Under the pieces are notes generated by a model. It was not told where the DNA came from. It saw only the letters and a list, made by a program, of their open reading frames with translations, and searched no databases. The translations under genes were made by a program, and so were the position numbers. From assembly GCF_000019725.1 (NCBI RefSeq), contig NC_010505.1, positions 5,936,001 through 6,000,000 on the forward strand: a stretch of 64,000 nucleotides of DNA, given 5' to 3'. The DNA comes from Methylobacterium radiotolerans JCM 2831. Its GTDB lineage: Bacteria > Pseudomonadota > Alphaproteobacteria > Rhizobiales > Beijerinckiaceae. This document shows positions 38,382 to 46,954 of the stretch, one piece after another (position 1 is the stretch's first letter; each line of letters opens with the position of its first letter).

Positions 38382-40025
38382 TTGGGATACGGGATTTCAC
38401 GTACGCGTCGCGGTCTTCTCATCGCTCTGTGCTTCGCTCAGGGCACGGTCTGCGCAGGGGGGTTCGATTCTGGAACGACACCGCCGACGCCCGGAACGAA
38501 GCAGAATCATCCCGTCGAGGATGGCAATCGGCAGGGAGAGACCAGTGCCGGTCGCTCAGACGCGACTTTGGGATTTACGCCACCGAGCGGCGTCGTTAGT
38601 CGCGCCGACCTCGCGGACCCGATCAACAGCCCGCTCGTCTCGAAGTTCAGAACCGTTCTGGCGACCTACGATGACTTTGCCGCCCACGGCGATGGCAAGG
38701 CTTGGACGGAATCTGCCGACGTGTGTCCGGCTCTCAACGCTGCGTTCGCCTTCCTCAACACGCGCGGGGGAGGAACCCTTGTGCTGCCTCCCGGCGCGGC
38801 TCGCTGCGCGACGTCATTGCGTGCGCCCAACATGTCCCGCATCAAGATTATCGGCCAGGGTGCAGGTGCCTTCTCCATCGCGGGAACCGAGTTGAAATGG
38901 GCCGGTGCGCCCGGAGCCGTGATCGTCGATCTGCGGAGTACGACGGCTCAGACACCGGTGACCGCCGTTGCGGTTTCGGATCTGACGCTCAACGGGAATG
39001 GGCGCGCGAAGACGGGATTGTTCGTGCGCGGGCTGAAAAATTCCAGAATCGACATCATGGTGCGGGACACGACCGGTCCGGGCGCCGATATCGATGTCGA
39101 TGAGGCCCGCGGTCCTCTCGCGAAAGGCCCGCTCACAGGACCTGTCTGGGCGGCGGTCACACCGGGATCCGGTGGACGGAGCGGGACCTACACCGGGGTC
39201 CCCCTCGCGAACGCGAGCGCGGGAGCCGGAGAGGGCGCCCGCGCGACGATCACGGTCAAGGGCGGTTCCGTATCCGCGATCGACGTCACGGAGGGGGGAG
39301 CCAATTACGTGCTGGGCGACGTCCTGACCGTCGAGCCCCCCGACATCGGCGGAACGCGGGACGTGTCCATCACCGTCGCGAATTCCGGCAATGCCGCGTC
39401 CTCGTTCCTCGACACATCTCAGAACGAGTGGAAACTCCGCGTGACGCAGCAAGGCAGAGCGAGCCTGAAGGCGCAGGGCGTGCGCATCGGACCGGGGTCG
39501 CCGTGGCTCGACACCAACTCGAGCCAGTGGATCAATGTGCTGACATTGACCCAACAGGGGACGGGGTTCGAGATCGGCAACGCGGATACCAACGAGTTCA
39601 TCTTCATACGCGCCGATCGCGAAGGACATACCGGGATCGGGGTCGACCTGAAGGGCGGAGTCTGGACGTCACCGTCCTCTGCCCGGGCCAACCGCTTCGG
39701 GACAATCTCGGCGACGGGCGGCTTAGTCGCGCGCGGCGGGCCACGGCCGAGCGTCAGGAATGTCGTGGCCAAGTACAATACCGAGAGCGGTGAGGCGCCG
39801 CCAAAATGGGAGGATGGTGCGGGCGTCAACATCACCGATGATAACGGCCAGTCCATCGGGAATACTGGGTTCACGACGAATCTCGCACGAACGGTCTACA
39901 CGCCCGCGGTCGCACGCGGCGGTGCGGCCGCCGCCTCAGTCTCGGCCACGGCCGATTACCGCCGATTCGGTCGAGAGATCCTCGGTATTCGGCTGGATAT
40001 TAAAGTCACGGGCGGCTCGGGCTAA
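38382..40025 (+). CDS. Secreted beta-helix surface protein, probably truncated by an in-frame stop
   Basis: A 547-aa protein from a TTG at 38382, which has an excellent GGAGGG ribosome site five bases before it. A basic leader and a hydrophobic export segment (GLLIALCFAQGTVCAGG) follow. The body has a pectate-lyase-like start (DVCPALNAAFAFLNTRGGGT, then LVLPPG) and repeated short beta-strands typical of a right-handed parallel beta-helix, with internal IDVTEGGANYVLGDVLTV-type repeats. It ends at a TAA, but 64 further codons in the same frame continue a recognisable C-terminal domain. Likely an exopolysaccharide-binding or -cleaving protein, or a tailspike-like protein. Confidence 0.65.
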   Translation: MGYGISRTRRGLLIALCFAQGTVCAGGFDSGTTPPTPGTKQNHPVEDGNRQGETSAGRSDATLGFTPPSGVVSRADLADPINSPLVSKFRTVLATYDDFAAHGDGKAWTESADVCPALNAAFAFLNTRGGGTLVLPPGAARCATSLRAPNMSRIKIIGQGAGAFSIAGTELKWAGAPGAVIVDLRSTTAQTPVTAVAVSDLTLNGNGRAKTGLFVRGLKNSRIDIMVRDTTGPGADIDVDEARGPLAKGPLTGPVWAAVTPGSGGRSGTYTGVPLANASAGAGEGARATITVKGGSVSAIDVTEGGANYVLGDVLTVEPPDIGGTRDVSITVANSGNAASSFLDTSQNEWKLRVTQQGRASLKAQGVRIGPGSPWLDTNSSQWINVLTLTQQGTGFEIGNADTNEFIFIRADREGHTGIGVDLKGGVWTSPSSARANRFGTISATGGLVARGGPRPSVRNVVAKYNTESGEAPPKWEDGAGVNITDDNGQSIGNTGFTTNLARTVYTPAVARGGAAAASVSATADYRRFGREILGIRLDIKVTGGSG

Positions 40026-40220
40026 ATCACGGCCTCGCTTCCCTGCCAACCGTTCAAGGACACGGTGTTGACTGGATTCGACCGAGCGACCGGTCGCTCC
40101 GTCCAGGGCCGGATCGGTTTCGCCGATCCGAAGGTCTACATCTACAGCATGGACGGGACAGTGCCGGCGAGCGCCAACGCTCAGCCGCTGCTCACCGGCG
40201 ATCTGGAATGCAAGGATTGA
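40026..40220 (+). pseudogene. Continuation of the beta-helix gene after a premature TAA
   Basis: Sixty-four sense codons in the frame of the preceding gene, ending in TGA at 40218. They read ITASLPCQPFKDTVLTGFDR, then ATGRSVQGRIGFADPKVYIY and SMDGTVPASANAQPLLTGDL. This pattern is typical of the C-terminal beta-sandwich of such surface and tailspike-like proteins. A nonsense mutation, or less likely readthrough, separates it from the body. Confidence 0.6.
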
Positions 40221-40300
40221 CGCCGATGCTATCTCCTGACGGTCAGAGACGCCGGGCCGGCCAGCTCCAGGTTTCCCCCGAGCACTGAATGACTGGTCTA

Positions 40301-40984
40301 TCAAATCTGGTTCTCCCGAGGCAGGACCGTCCGGGCCAGTTCCTGGCCATCCGCGGAGCGGCGGATCACGATCGTCTGCTCCACGTCTTTTTTCAGGGGC
40401 GGAAAGAACGCGTATGTGAAGCCGTGATGCGCGTTGCCGATATTAGCCTCGCGCAGATCCGGACGGAATTTGCCAGCAACGACCGTATTGACGGGTGATC
40501 GGTTGACGACGATGGCGATCACCGTCGGTGAATTCGGGGAACATGGTGTGAAGGCCCACCCGCGGATCCGGCTGTGATCAGCCTCGTCGATGAAGCCTTG
40601 CAGCGGTACGTGATCGTGCGACTCCGGAGAGCCGGGCGCGCCCTGAGCCTGTGAGGTCCCTTTCTGCCCCACCTGAGTCGGCGGGGCGCCCGGTGTGTAA
40701 CCGCTCCGTCCTTCGGCAAGGCCGTTCTGCAAGAAGTGGATCAGCGGATTCTGTCCCGCGGCGGCGACGTCCGGGTTCGCCGCGAGGTAACCCGCCGTGC
40801 TGAAGCCGGCGCTGGGGTCGCGTCCTTCCGTCCAGCCATGGTTCAGAAAATGCTGAAGTGGATCTAGACCGGCCCTACGAACGTCGGGGTTACGATCCAG
40901 GTAGTAGGCCGGATCGAAGCCGGGAAGCGGGTTAGCAAACAGCGGACGGCGCTGATTGGACGAGATCGGCAATCGAAACTTCAT
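40301..40984 (-). CDS. NPDV-repeat protein with glycosyltransferase-associated domain
   Basis: A 227-aa protein. Two copies of a roughly 35-residue repeat, FDPAYYLDRNPDVRRAG and STAGYLAANPDVAAAG, are each followed by a PLxHFLxxGxxEGR segment. A linker and a C-terminal beta domain (GFIDEADHSRIRGWAFTPCS to FPPL) follow. Both parts are usually found attached to glycosyltransferases or surface glycan proteins; here no catalytic domain is present. ATG 40984 is preferred over a TTG at 40990. Confidence 0.75.
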   Translation of the reverse strand: MKFRLPISSNQRRPLFANPLPGFDPAYYLDRNPDVRRAGLDPLQHFLNHGWTEGRDPSAGFSTAGYLAANPDVAAAGQNPLIHFLQNGLAEGRSGYTPGAPPTQVGQKGTSQAQGAPGSPESHDHVPLQGFIDEADHSRIRGWAFTPCSPNSPTVIAIVVNRSPVNTVVAGKFRPDLREANIGNAHHGFTYAFFPPLKKDVEQTIVIRRSADGQELARTVLPRENQI

Positions 40985-41346
40985 GGGCAATCCGCGCAGC
41001 CAGCGATCGTCCTCGGTCTACCATAGCGCGTGACGTCGCAAGCCCGGCACGCGGAATTCGAGCCGGCATGAGCGTGGCAGCACCATATGTGTCGCGGACT
41101 CTCCGCACGAGGCGGCTGGGTCGGTTCGGCATAGACGCCGGAAACGCGCGCCATGTGTGCTGCCCCGATGATGTCAGGTGTCGGTGGCTTCGCCGAGCCT
41201 TCATCGGGTGCGTGTTCGAGCACGAGATCGGGTGCAGTTCCCGTAATCCGCAGCGCGCTGAGGACCAGATTTCGCGGCCCTCGCGCGGAAGTTTTTCTCT
41301 CGCAGTGTCTGATTAATGCAGATGAACCGCGAAACGGCGGTATGAT
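40985..41346. other. Non-coding stretch
   Basis: About 360 bases between two minus-strand genes. The open frames on both strands are short, basic and cysteine-rich, without ribosome sites. Probably holds the promoter of the NPDV-repeat gene, but no consensus is visible. Confidence 0.4.
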
Positions 41347-42303
41347 TCACTCGGAAATCTCCTGTGTTTGCTCCGGGCGATGTCTCGCGACGAGATGAAA
41401 TCCGAGTTCCGGATTGGCGCGCGCATCCCAATCGTGGGCGCGGGGATTGCCTGATCCGCGCGGATAATCGCGAAGCTGGAAGGGGCTCTCGATCGGGATC
41501 AATCCTGACGCCATGAAAACGTCTTCCCACCAAGCGCGGTCGCGAATCGTCGCGTGGAAGTCGTGGCCCGCCTCGTCGCGATCCGCGAAGGTCGCGATGG
41601 AGGCGACGACGACCCCACCCGGTCTCAGGTGTCGGCAAATCGAATGCAGCAGCGTGGGTAGGTCCGCTTCCGGTATGTGCTCGAACAATTCCCAAGCCGT
41701 GACCAGATCGAACTTCTGGCCCTCTCCGGCCTCGTCTTCGACGCGGAACGGGAAGCGCACGTCGGCGGTGAAGAGACGATCCGGAATCGTGCGCCACTCC
41801 GCACGCTGCTCCTTCCGCGACCAGTCCGAGCCTTCGATCCCGATCGAGAAATGTCCGCGTTGGGTAAAATCCCAGACGAGCCCTCCACCGGCCGAACCGA
41901 TATCGAGGTGACGCAGGCGGCTGCCGAAATGGGTTTCGCAGGCTGCGACGAAGCGCGGGGACCGGGTATTGTCGACGGCCGTGCCTCTCGGAAAGAGATG
42001 ATCGGGCGTGTCGTCGGCCAGCGCTTTCGCGGTCACGACACGCACGTTCACGGGTTTTACCTCGCTTCTCCTGATCACGGCTTCCAAGATGTCCCGCTGC
42101 CGATCCTCGCACTCGAGAACGAATCGGTCGAAGCGCGATCTGAAATCGTTCCAATTGAGTGCGTCGTAGTAGAAGTGCGTTTGAAGCGCTGAGATCCGCT
42201 CTACGAGCGCGTCGAGCTTCGCTTCGATAGCCGCGACACGGTCGAAGGGGGCGTCGTCGGGCGTCTCGATTCTCGGCTCACGAGCCACGTCTCTGCTGTC
42301 CAC
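41347..42303 (-). CDS. Class I SAM-dependent methyltransferase
   Basis: A 318-aa protein. An N-terminal helical region (to about 100) is likely a coiled coil (RVAAIEAKLDALVERISALQ). The methyltransferase core then has the SAM motif I HLDIGSAGGGLVWDFTQ, FDLVTAWELFEHIPEADL (motif IV) and HLRPGGVVVASIATF. A fused coiled coil is common in methyltransferases acting on surface glycans or lipids. With the neighbouring NPDV-repeat and beta-helix genes, a role in exopolysaccharide or O-antigen modification is likely. Confidence 0.88.
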   Translation of the reverse strand: MDSRDVAREPRIETPDDAPFDRVAAIEAKLDALVERISALQTHFYYDALNWNDFRSRFDRFVLECEDRQRDILEAVIRRSEVKPVNVRVVTAKALADDTPDHLFPRGTAVDNTRSPRFVAACETHFGSRLRHLDIGSAGGGLVWDFTQRGHFSIGIEGSDWSRKEQRAEWRTIPDRLFTADVRFPFRVEDEAGEGQKFDLVTAWELFEHIPEADLPTLLHSICRHLRPGGVVVASIATFADRDEAGHDFHATIRDRAWWEDVFMASGLIPIESPFQLRDYPRGSGNPRAHDWDARANPELGFHLVARHRPEQTQEISE

Positions 42304-43090
42304 TCACTCTCTCCGTTGCCGGGCCGGAGCCCATCGAGCCGACAGGCATGGTTGCATATGTCCAGCGTCCGAGAAGACACTATGCCAAGCAGAGGAAAAC
42401 ATAAAATTGTGCGACGACTTGGGTTGCTCTGCCTGTGAATGGAACCTTACCCGCTCGTCAATTTTCACTCAGAAGTTGACAACCAAAACCGAGACCTGAG
42501 CATTGTGGTTGCCTTGCAGCCGCGTCTGGGATTGATGGAGCCTCCTATCGCCGCGTCTTCTGGCGTCGTGATGGGTCAATCGATCGTTGAGGTGGCCAAC
42601 TGTGATTCTCTTCGACACTCCGACCGCATCGCTGCGCGGATTGGGCTTTGCCGTCGTGGCGAGTGATGTCGATGATCTGCTGGTCGCTGGGTCTTGAACG
42701 CGGCATCGTCGCGCCACGTGCTGGCTCGATCGGCTCGCCGCAGGATCCCGACCGGCGCCGGGTCGCGATGCACGGAGCGCTGATCGCGCAATCGCGACAG
42801 TCGATCGGAGGGTTCACGAAAGTGTGTGCACGCGCGCGAGAGGCCCTGGGAGTGGAATATTAAATTTTTCTCCAATCGGTCGGTGATCCAACGATCAGCG
42901 CAGGACCGAGGCTGGAATTTACGCGCGCCAGCGTCATGGCTGCGGGGCCTTGAGGTTCGATTTGCTGGTTGTGCGGTTCTTCGAGGCGGATCGGACGATT
43001 GCGCACCTATTGCTTATCCCTTCTTGCGGACCCGAATGTTGGCGTATACCCCGATGTGATTGAGCCGGCGCGGGATCGGGGGCTGGGGGG
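42304..43090. other. Long intergenic region, relatively AT-rich
   Basis: Nearly 790 bases with no recognisable gene. The part at 42360-42480 is unusually AT-rich (including AAACATAAAATTGTG) and may hold the promoter of the divergent methyltransferase gene. Several short frames from 42439 to 43060 have no protein-like character and no transposase motif. Probably decayed accessory DNA. Confidence 0.45.
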
Positions 43091-43588
43091 ATGCTGCTGG
43101 TTGTCATCTCGGCTGCTCTGTGCAGCGGACTGGCCGTGCTTGTTTTCGGCTGGCAATCGCTCGATTTCCAGACTCTGGTACTGGCGCCCTGCGTCGCCAG
43201 CGCGACCGCCGTGCTGGCGGGTGGCGGACTCGCGCTCCTGAGGATCGGAACGTCCCGAAACGCGCAGGATCCCGCGAAGATCTTCGCTATCGCCGGCCTT
43301 CAGAGCGGTGATCGCCGCGACCTCCGGCTCGTGCCGCGGCGGCTCTACTTCGATATCGAGCACGATCGCGAGATCATCAAGGACGAGATCGGGATCGAGG
43401 CGACGAGCCTCGATCAGGCGCTGGACGACGCCCGCAGCGTCATCCGGGACATGGTGCAGGAGCTTGCCGACGAAGGCTACGGGGAGGACTGGGTGCTGGT
43501 CGTGCGCGATGCCAGAGGGACCTCGGTCGCACGCCTGCCCATCGAGCGGGCGCCCGTGCAGGCGCGGTCCGATCGGCGGTCGGCTTGA
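43091..43588 (+). CDS. Membrane-anchored DUF6894-like protein
   Basis: A 165-aa protein. Two N-terminal hydrophobic segments (VVISAALCSGLAVLVFGW and VLAPCVASATAVLAGGGLAL) are followed by a C-terminal domain starting RLYFDIEHDREIIKDEIGIE and carrying SLDQALDDARSVIRDM. This matches the DUF6894 pattern of small soluble proteins abundant in Methylobacterium. The membrane extension is unusual. Function unknown. Confidence 0.65.
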   Translation: MLLVVISAALCSGLAVLVFGWQSLDFQTLVLAPCVASATAVLAGGGLALLRIGTSRNAQDPAKIFAIAGLQSGDRRDLRLVPRRLYFDIEHDREIIKDEIGIEATSLDQALDDARSVIRDMVQELADEGYGEDWVLVVRDARGTSVARLPIERAPVQARSDRRSA

Positions 43589-43656
43589 TCATCGGGTGAT
43601 CTGACCGCGCCCGCGTCCCGGCAGCGTCCGGCACGGCCGACGCATGCGGCCCCGGA

Positions 43657-44364
43657 TCAGCGCTCGCCCAACTCCTGAAGCAGCCGGTCGCGGGCGCGGC
43701 TGACGCGGCTCTTCACGGTGCCCGCGGGACACCCGATCACGGAAGCGGCGGCCTCGTAGGGAAGGCCGTCGACGGCGACCAGGATCAGCGCCTCGCGATA
43801 GGCTGGTTCGAGCCGGTCGATCGCGGCTCGGACCTCCGACAAGCCCATGCTGTGTTCCTGGGCGGCCGGTTCCGAGAGGGCCGTGGCGTGCACGCCGTCG
43901 GGATCCGGGACCTCGAGGCGTCGCTTGCGCCGTCCGTTGATGAAGCCGTTGCGCAGGATCGTGAACAGCCACGCCACGAGGCTCGTGCCGGGCTGGAAGC
44001 GCTGCCGATGCTCCCAGGCTTTGAGCAGCGTGAACTGCACGAGATCGTCGGCCTCGACGCCGTCGAACGTCAGCGTCAGGGCGTAGCGACGCAGGCGTGG
44101 CGCCAGGGCAATCAGATCGTCCTTGAAGGCATGGGGCACCTGCCGCCCGACCTCGGCGGCATCCAGCGCCGCGGACAGCTGGTTCAGCACGGCGGCGAGA
44201 CGTGGGCCGATCTCGATCGGTGCAACTTCTGAATAGTGTTGTCGCAGCCGTTCAGCCAGCTGCGCGTGGATAGGCGAGATGACGGGATCGGACCGGCCGG
44301 TCGGATCGCGCTCTTCGTCAGCGGGCTTCACGGTGAAGCTCTGGGTTCGTGGGGACGGAGACAT
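43657..44364 (-). CDS. ECF (EcfG-like) sigma factor with NepR-like N-terminal segment
   Basis: A 235-aa sigma-70 family factor. Residues 80-150 form region 2 (LIALAPRLRRYALTLTFDGV, then EADDLVQFTLLKAWEHR) and 175-230 region 4 (LPYEAAASVIGCPAGTVKSR). It looks closest to EcfG, the general stress sigma factor of alphaproteobacteria. Residues 33-67 (HAQLAERLRQHYSEVAPIEI, then GPRLAAVLNQL) resemble NepR, the anti-sigma factor that binds EcfG. A fusion of the two would be self-inhibitory. No separate nepR or phyR is seen beside it. Confidence 0.8.
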   Translation of the reverse strand: MSPSPRTQSFTVKPADEERDPTGRSDPVISPIHAQLAERLRQHYSEVAPIEIGPRLAAVLNQLSAALDAAEVGRQVPHAFKDDLIALAPRLRRYALTLTFDGVEADDLVQFTLLKAWEHRQRFQPGTSLVAWLFTILRNGFINGRRKRRLEVPDPDGVHATALSEPAAQEHSMGLSEVRAAIDRLEPAYREALILVAVDGLPYEAAASVIGCPAGTVKSRVSRARDRLLQELGER

Positions 44365-44469
44365 CGCCGCGACGGGCAAGATGTCTCGCTGAAGGGACGC
44401 GGACTTATCTCTGGTTGATCTCAACGCCGTCAATGGTGCAGGTATACCAGTGAAAATTGCGGATCTGGT

Positions 44470-44494
44470 GGAACCGGCTTGTGCGCAACCCGTT
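44470..44494 (+). promoter_or_regulatory. EcfG-type general stress promoter
   Basis: GGAAC at 44470-44474, a 16-base spacer, and CGTT at 44491-44494. This exactly matches the GGAAC-N16-CGTT consensus of EcfG promoters. It lies 51 bases before the GTG start of the PAS/LuxR regulator. Confidence 0.8.
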
Positions 44495-44545
44495 TGTGCC
44501 CCGCTGCCGCGAGGGCAGTGACGGCAGGCGGGGGGCGCGGGAGCT

Positions 44546-46006
44546 GTGACGGCGGGGGTCGACAGGCATGAGCTCCGGCAGATCATCGCCGGGTTGAGCG
44601 AGGGCGTGATCCTGGTCGAGCCCGACCAGACCATCGCCTACGCCAACGCCGCCGCCCTGGCGATGCACGGCGCCCAGAGCCTCGACGAGCTCGGCCCCAC
44701 CGTCGACGCCTACCGCGACCGCTTCTGCCTGCGCTACCGCAACCACATCGTGCCCAACCAGTACCCGATCGAGCGCGTCGTGGCCGGCGAGCGCTTCCAC
44801 GACGTCGTGGTCGAGGTGCGGCGGGCCGACAGACCCGACGTGGACTTCGTCCACTCCCTGCGCAGCCTCGTGGCCACCGACCGCGACGGCAACCCGAGCT
44901 GCCTCGCCCTGATCCTCAAGGACGTCTCCGACCAGTTCGAGGCCGAGGAGCGGTTCGAGCGCACCTTCAACGCCAACCCGGCCCCGGCCGTGATCACGCG
45001 GCTGTCCGACCTGCGCCACGTCAAGGTCAACCACGGCTTCCTGGAGATGACCGGCCACACCCGCGACGCCGTCATCGGCCGCAGCGTCTACGAGGTCGAC
45101 GTCCTGGCCGGCGCCCGCAACCGCGACCTCGCCGTCGCGCGCCTCAACGCCGGCGGCACGATCCCGCAGATGGAGGCCTGCCTCGACCTGCCCGACGGCG
45201 GCAGCCGCTTCGTGATCGTCGCCGGGCAGCCGATCGCGATGGGCGACGAGCCCTGCATGCTGTTCACCTTCGCCGACCTCGAGCTGCGCCGCAAAGCCGA
45301 GGCCGCGCTGCGCCAGAGCGAGGAGCGCTTCGCCACGGCGTTCCGGATGACGCCGGTGCCGACCGTGCTGGTGCGCGCCGACGACGGCCAGGTCACGGGT
45401 GTGAACGAGGCGTTCAGCCGGGTCTTCGGCCTGGGCGAGGACCGCGTCGTCGGCCGCTCGCTGGCGGAGGCCGGGCTGTGGGTCGCCGACAAGCAGCGCC
45501 TGCAGGTCGAGGCCGCGCTGGAGCGCCAGGGCTACGTGCTGGGCGTCGAGGTCTGCCTGCGCCACGAGAGCGGCGCGAACCTCGACTGCCTGGTCTCGGC
45601 CGAGCGGATCACGATCAACGAGACCGCCTTCGTGCTGCTGGTGCTGCAGGACATCACCGAGCGCAAGCACACCGAGCGGGAGCTGTTCGACGCGATCGAG
45701 ACGGTGATGGCCGACACGTCGTGGTTCAGCCGCGGGCTGATCGAGAAGCTGGCCAACCTGCGCCGGCCGGGCCGGGAGGCGGGCGACGCGGCGGCGCCGA
45801 ACCTGACGGTGCGCGAGCGCCAGATCCTCAACCTGATCTGCTCGGGGCTCAGCGACGACGCGATCGCGCGCAAGCTCGGCCTGTCGCGCAACACGGTGCG
45901 CAATCACGGCGCCGCGCTCTACCGCAAGATCGGCATCCACAAGCGCAGCGAGGCGGTCGTCTGGGGGCGCGAGAACGGTTTTCCCCTGAACATCTCTGAC
46001 GGATAG
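44546..46006 (+). CDS. Triple-PAS LuxR-type transcriptional regulator
   Basis: A 486-aa cytoplasmic protein with three PAS domains (about 10-125, 133-255 and 262-385; the third ends VLLVLQDITERK). A C-terminal LuxR HTH (LTVRERQILNLICSGLSDDA, then IARKLGLSRNTVRNHG) follows. No kinase or phosphoacceptor domain is present, so it probably senses a ligand, redox state or light directly. An EcfG-type promoter upstream places it in the general stress response. The start is a GTG after GGGAG. Confidence 0.88.
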   Translation: MTAGVDRHELRQIIAGLSEGVILVEPDQTIAYANAAALAMHGAQSLDELGPTVDAYRDRFCLRYRNHIVPNQYPIERVVAGERFHDVVVEVRRADRPDVDFVHSLRSLVATDRDGNPSCLALILKDVSDQFEAEERFERTFNANPAPAVITRLSDLRHVKVNHGFLEMTGHTRDAVIGRSVYEVDVLAGARNRDLAVARLNAGGTIPQMEACLDLPDGGSRFVIVAGQPIAMGDEPCMLFTFADLELRRKAEAALRQSEERFATAFRMTPVPTVLVRADDGQVTGVNEAFSRVFGLGEDRVVGRSLAEAGLWVADKQRLQVEAALERQGYVLGVEVCLRHESGANLDCLVSAERITINETAFVLLVLQDITERKHTERELFDAIETVMADTSWFSRGLIEKLANLRRPGREAGDAAAPNLTVRERQILNLICSGLSDDAIARKLGLSRNTVRNHGAALYRKIGIHKRSEAVVWGRENGFPLNISDG

Positions 46007-46101
46007 ATACCGCCATACTGGTACAACCACACCATTGATCGGCCACGCCCGGCGCACATCTTCCGGTCGGCCAGGGTTTTCTCACGCAGGACGGGGCGCC
46101 C

Positions 46102-46305
46102 ATGACCGAAGACAGGAAGACACCCTCCGCCGAGCACCTCAAGGGCTCGGTGAAGGAGGCCATCGGCAAGCTGACCGGCGATGCCCGGGCGCAGACCGAG
46201 GGCCGGCGCCAGAAGCGCGACGTGCCCGGATCGGACGTGCCCGGATCGGACGTGCCCGGATCGAAGGCCGGCGGATCCGGGCCCGCGGGCTCCGGCCCGC
46301 GCTGA
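46102..46305 (+). CDS. CsbD-like stress protein with DVPGS repeat
   Basis: A 67-aa protein. The first 30 residues (HLKGSVKEAIGKLTGDARAQ) match CsbD. The C-terminal half is an unusual tail with three tandem DVPGS units and a Gly/Pro-rich end. CsbD-family proteins accumulate under sigma-B or general stress. It is the first of three CsbD-like genes in 2 kb. Confidence 0.8.
   Translation: MTEDRKTPSAEHLKGSVKEAIGKLTGDARAQTEGRRQKRDVPGSDVPGSDVPGSKAGGSGPAGSGPR
46219..46263 (+). repeat. Three tandem 15-base units
   Basis: The unit GACGTGCCCGGATCG occurs three times back to back without mismatch and encodes DVPGS three times in the CsbD-like protein. Perfect identity suggests recent slippage expansion. 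Confidence 0.9.
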
Positions 46306-46395
46306 CGGACGTCACCCGGCGCCTCACGGTGAGGCGCCCCCACCACCAGCGCGATCGCGGAGGCGATCGCCGACGCGACGACGGAGGAGAACGAC

Positions 46396-46899
46396 ATGGT
46401 CGACACCGATCGGATCACGGGCGCGGCCCGGCAACTCGGCGGCAAGGTGCAGGGCGCGTTCGGCGACCTGACCGGCTCGCGGCGCGACGCGGTCGAGGGC
46501 CGCGCCCGCGCGGCCGCCGGACAGGCCGAGAGCCTCTACGGCCAGGCCAAGGACACCGTGCGCGACGCGGCCGACCACGTGGCCGACGCGGCCCGCGACC
46601 TCGGCGGCCGGGTCCGCGACGCCGTCGACGATCTCGGGGCCGACGACGTCGAGGCCCGCGCCCGCCGCGCCCAGGGCGCCGCGCACGATCAGTACGCCCG
46701 CGCCGAGCGCGGCGTCCGCCACGCCGCCGAGGAGGCCTACGACGTCGCCGAGGACGCCTACGCGCGCGGCAGCCGCGCCCTGCGCCGCGGCACCCGCGAG
46801 GTCGGCGAGCAGGTTGCCGCGTACCCGCTCCCCGCCCTGCTCATCGCCGGCATCGCGGGCTTCGGCCTCGGCCTGCTCGTCAGCGCCCGCCGCGCCTGA
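46396..46899 (+). CDS. CsbD-like protein with C-terminal membrane anchor
   Basis: A 167-aa protein. An N-terminal CsbD-like start (MVDTDRITGAARQLGGKVQG) is followed by a long Ala/Arg/Asp-rich amphipathic helix with AARD and VRDA repeats. The C-terminal helix (LPALLIAGIAGFGLGLLVSA) is probably membrane-inserted. The arrangement recalls ElaB/YqjD-type membrane-anchored stress proteins, which tether ribosomes in stationary phase; that link is by layout only. Confidence 0.75.
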   Translation: MVDTDRITGAARQLGGKVQGAFGDLTGSRRDAVEGRARAAAGQAESLYGQAKDTVRDAADHVADAARDLGGRVRDAVDDLGADDVEARARRAQGAAHDQYARAERGVRHAAEEAYDVAEDAYARGSRALRRGTREVGEQVAAYPLPALLIAGIAGFGLGLLVSARRA

Positions 46900-46954
46900 G
46901 CCGCGCCTGAGCCGTCAGCCCCACGAGTTTCGACCCACCACCCGGAGTGACAGC

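Noticed and set aside
38455..38475. Sequence like a tRNA T-arm (GGGGTTCGATTC) that matches tRNA-Glu
   Set aside because: Only 12 bases match and it codes for residues of the beta-helix protein just after the signal segment; likely chance.
42439..42875. Overlapping short frames that might be a transposase remnant
   Set aside because: None shows a DDE motif, HTH or inverted repeat ends.
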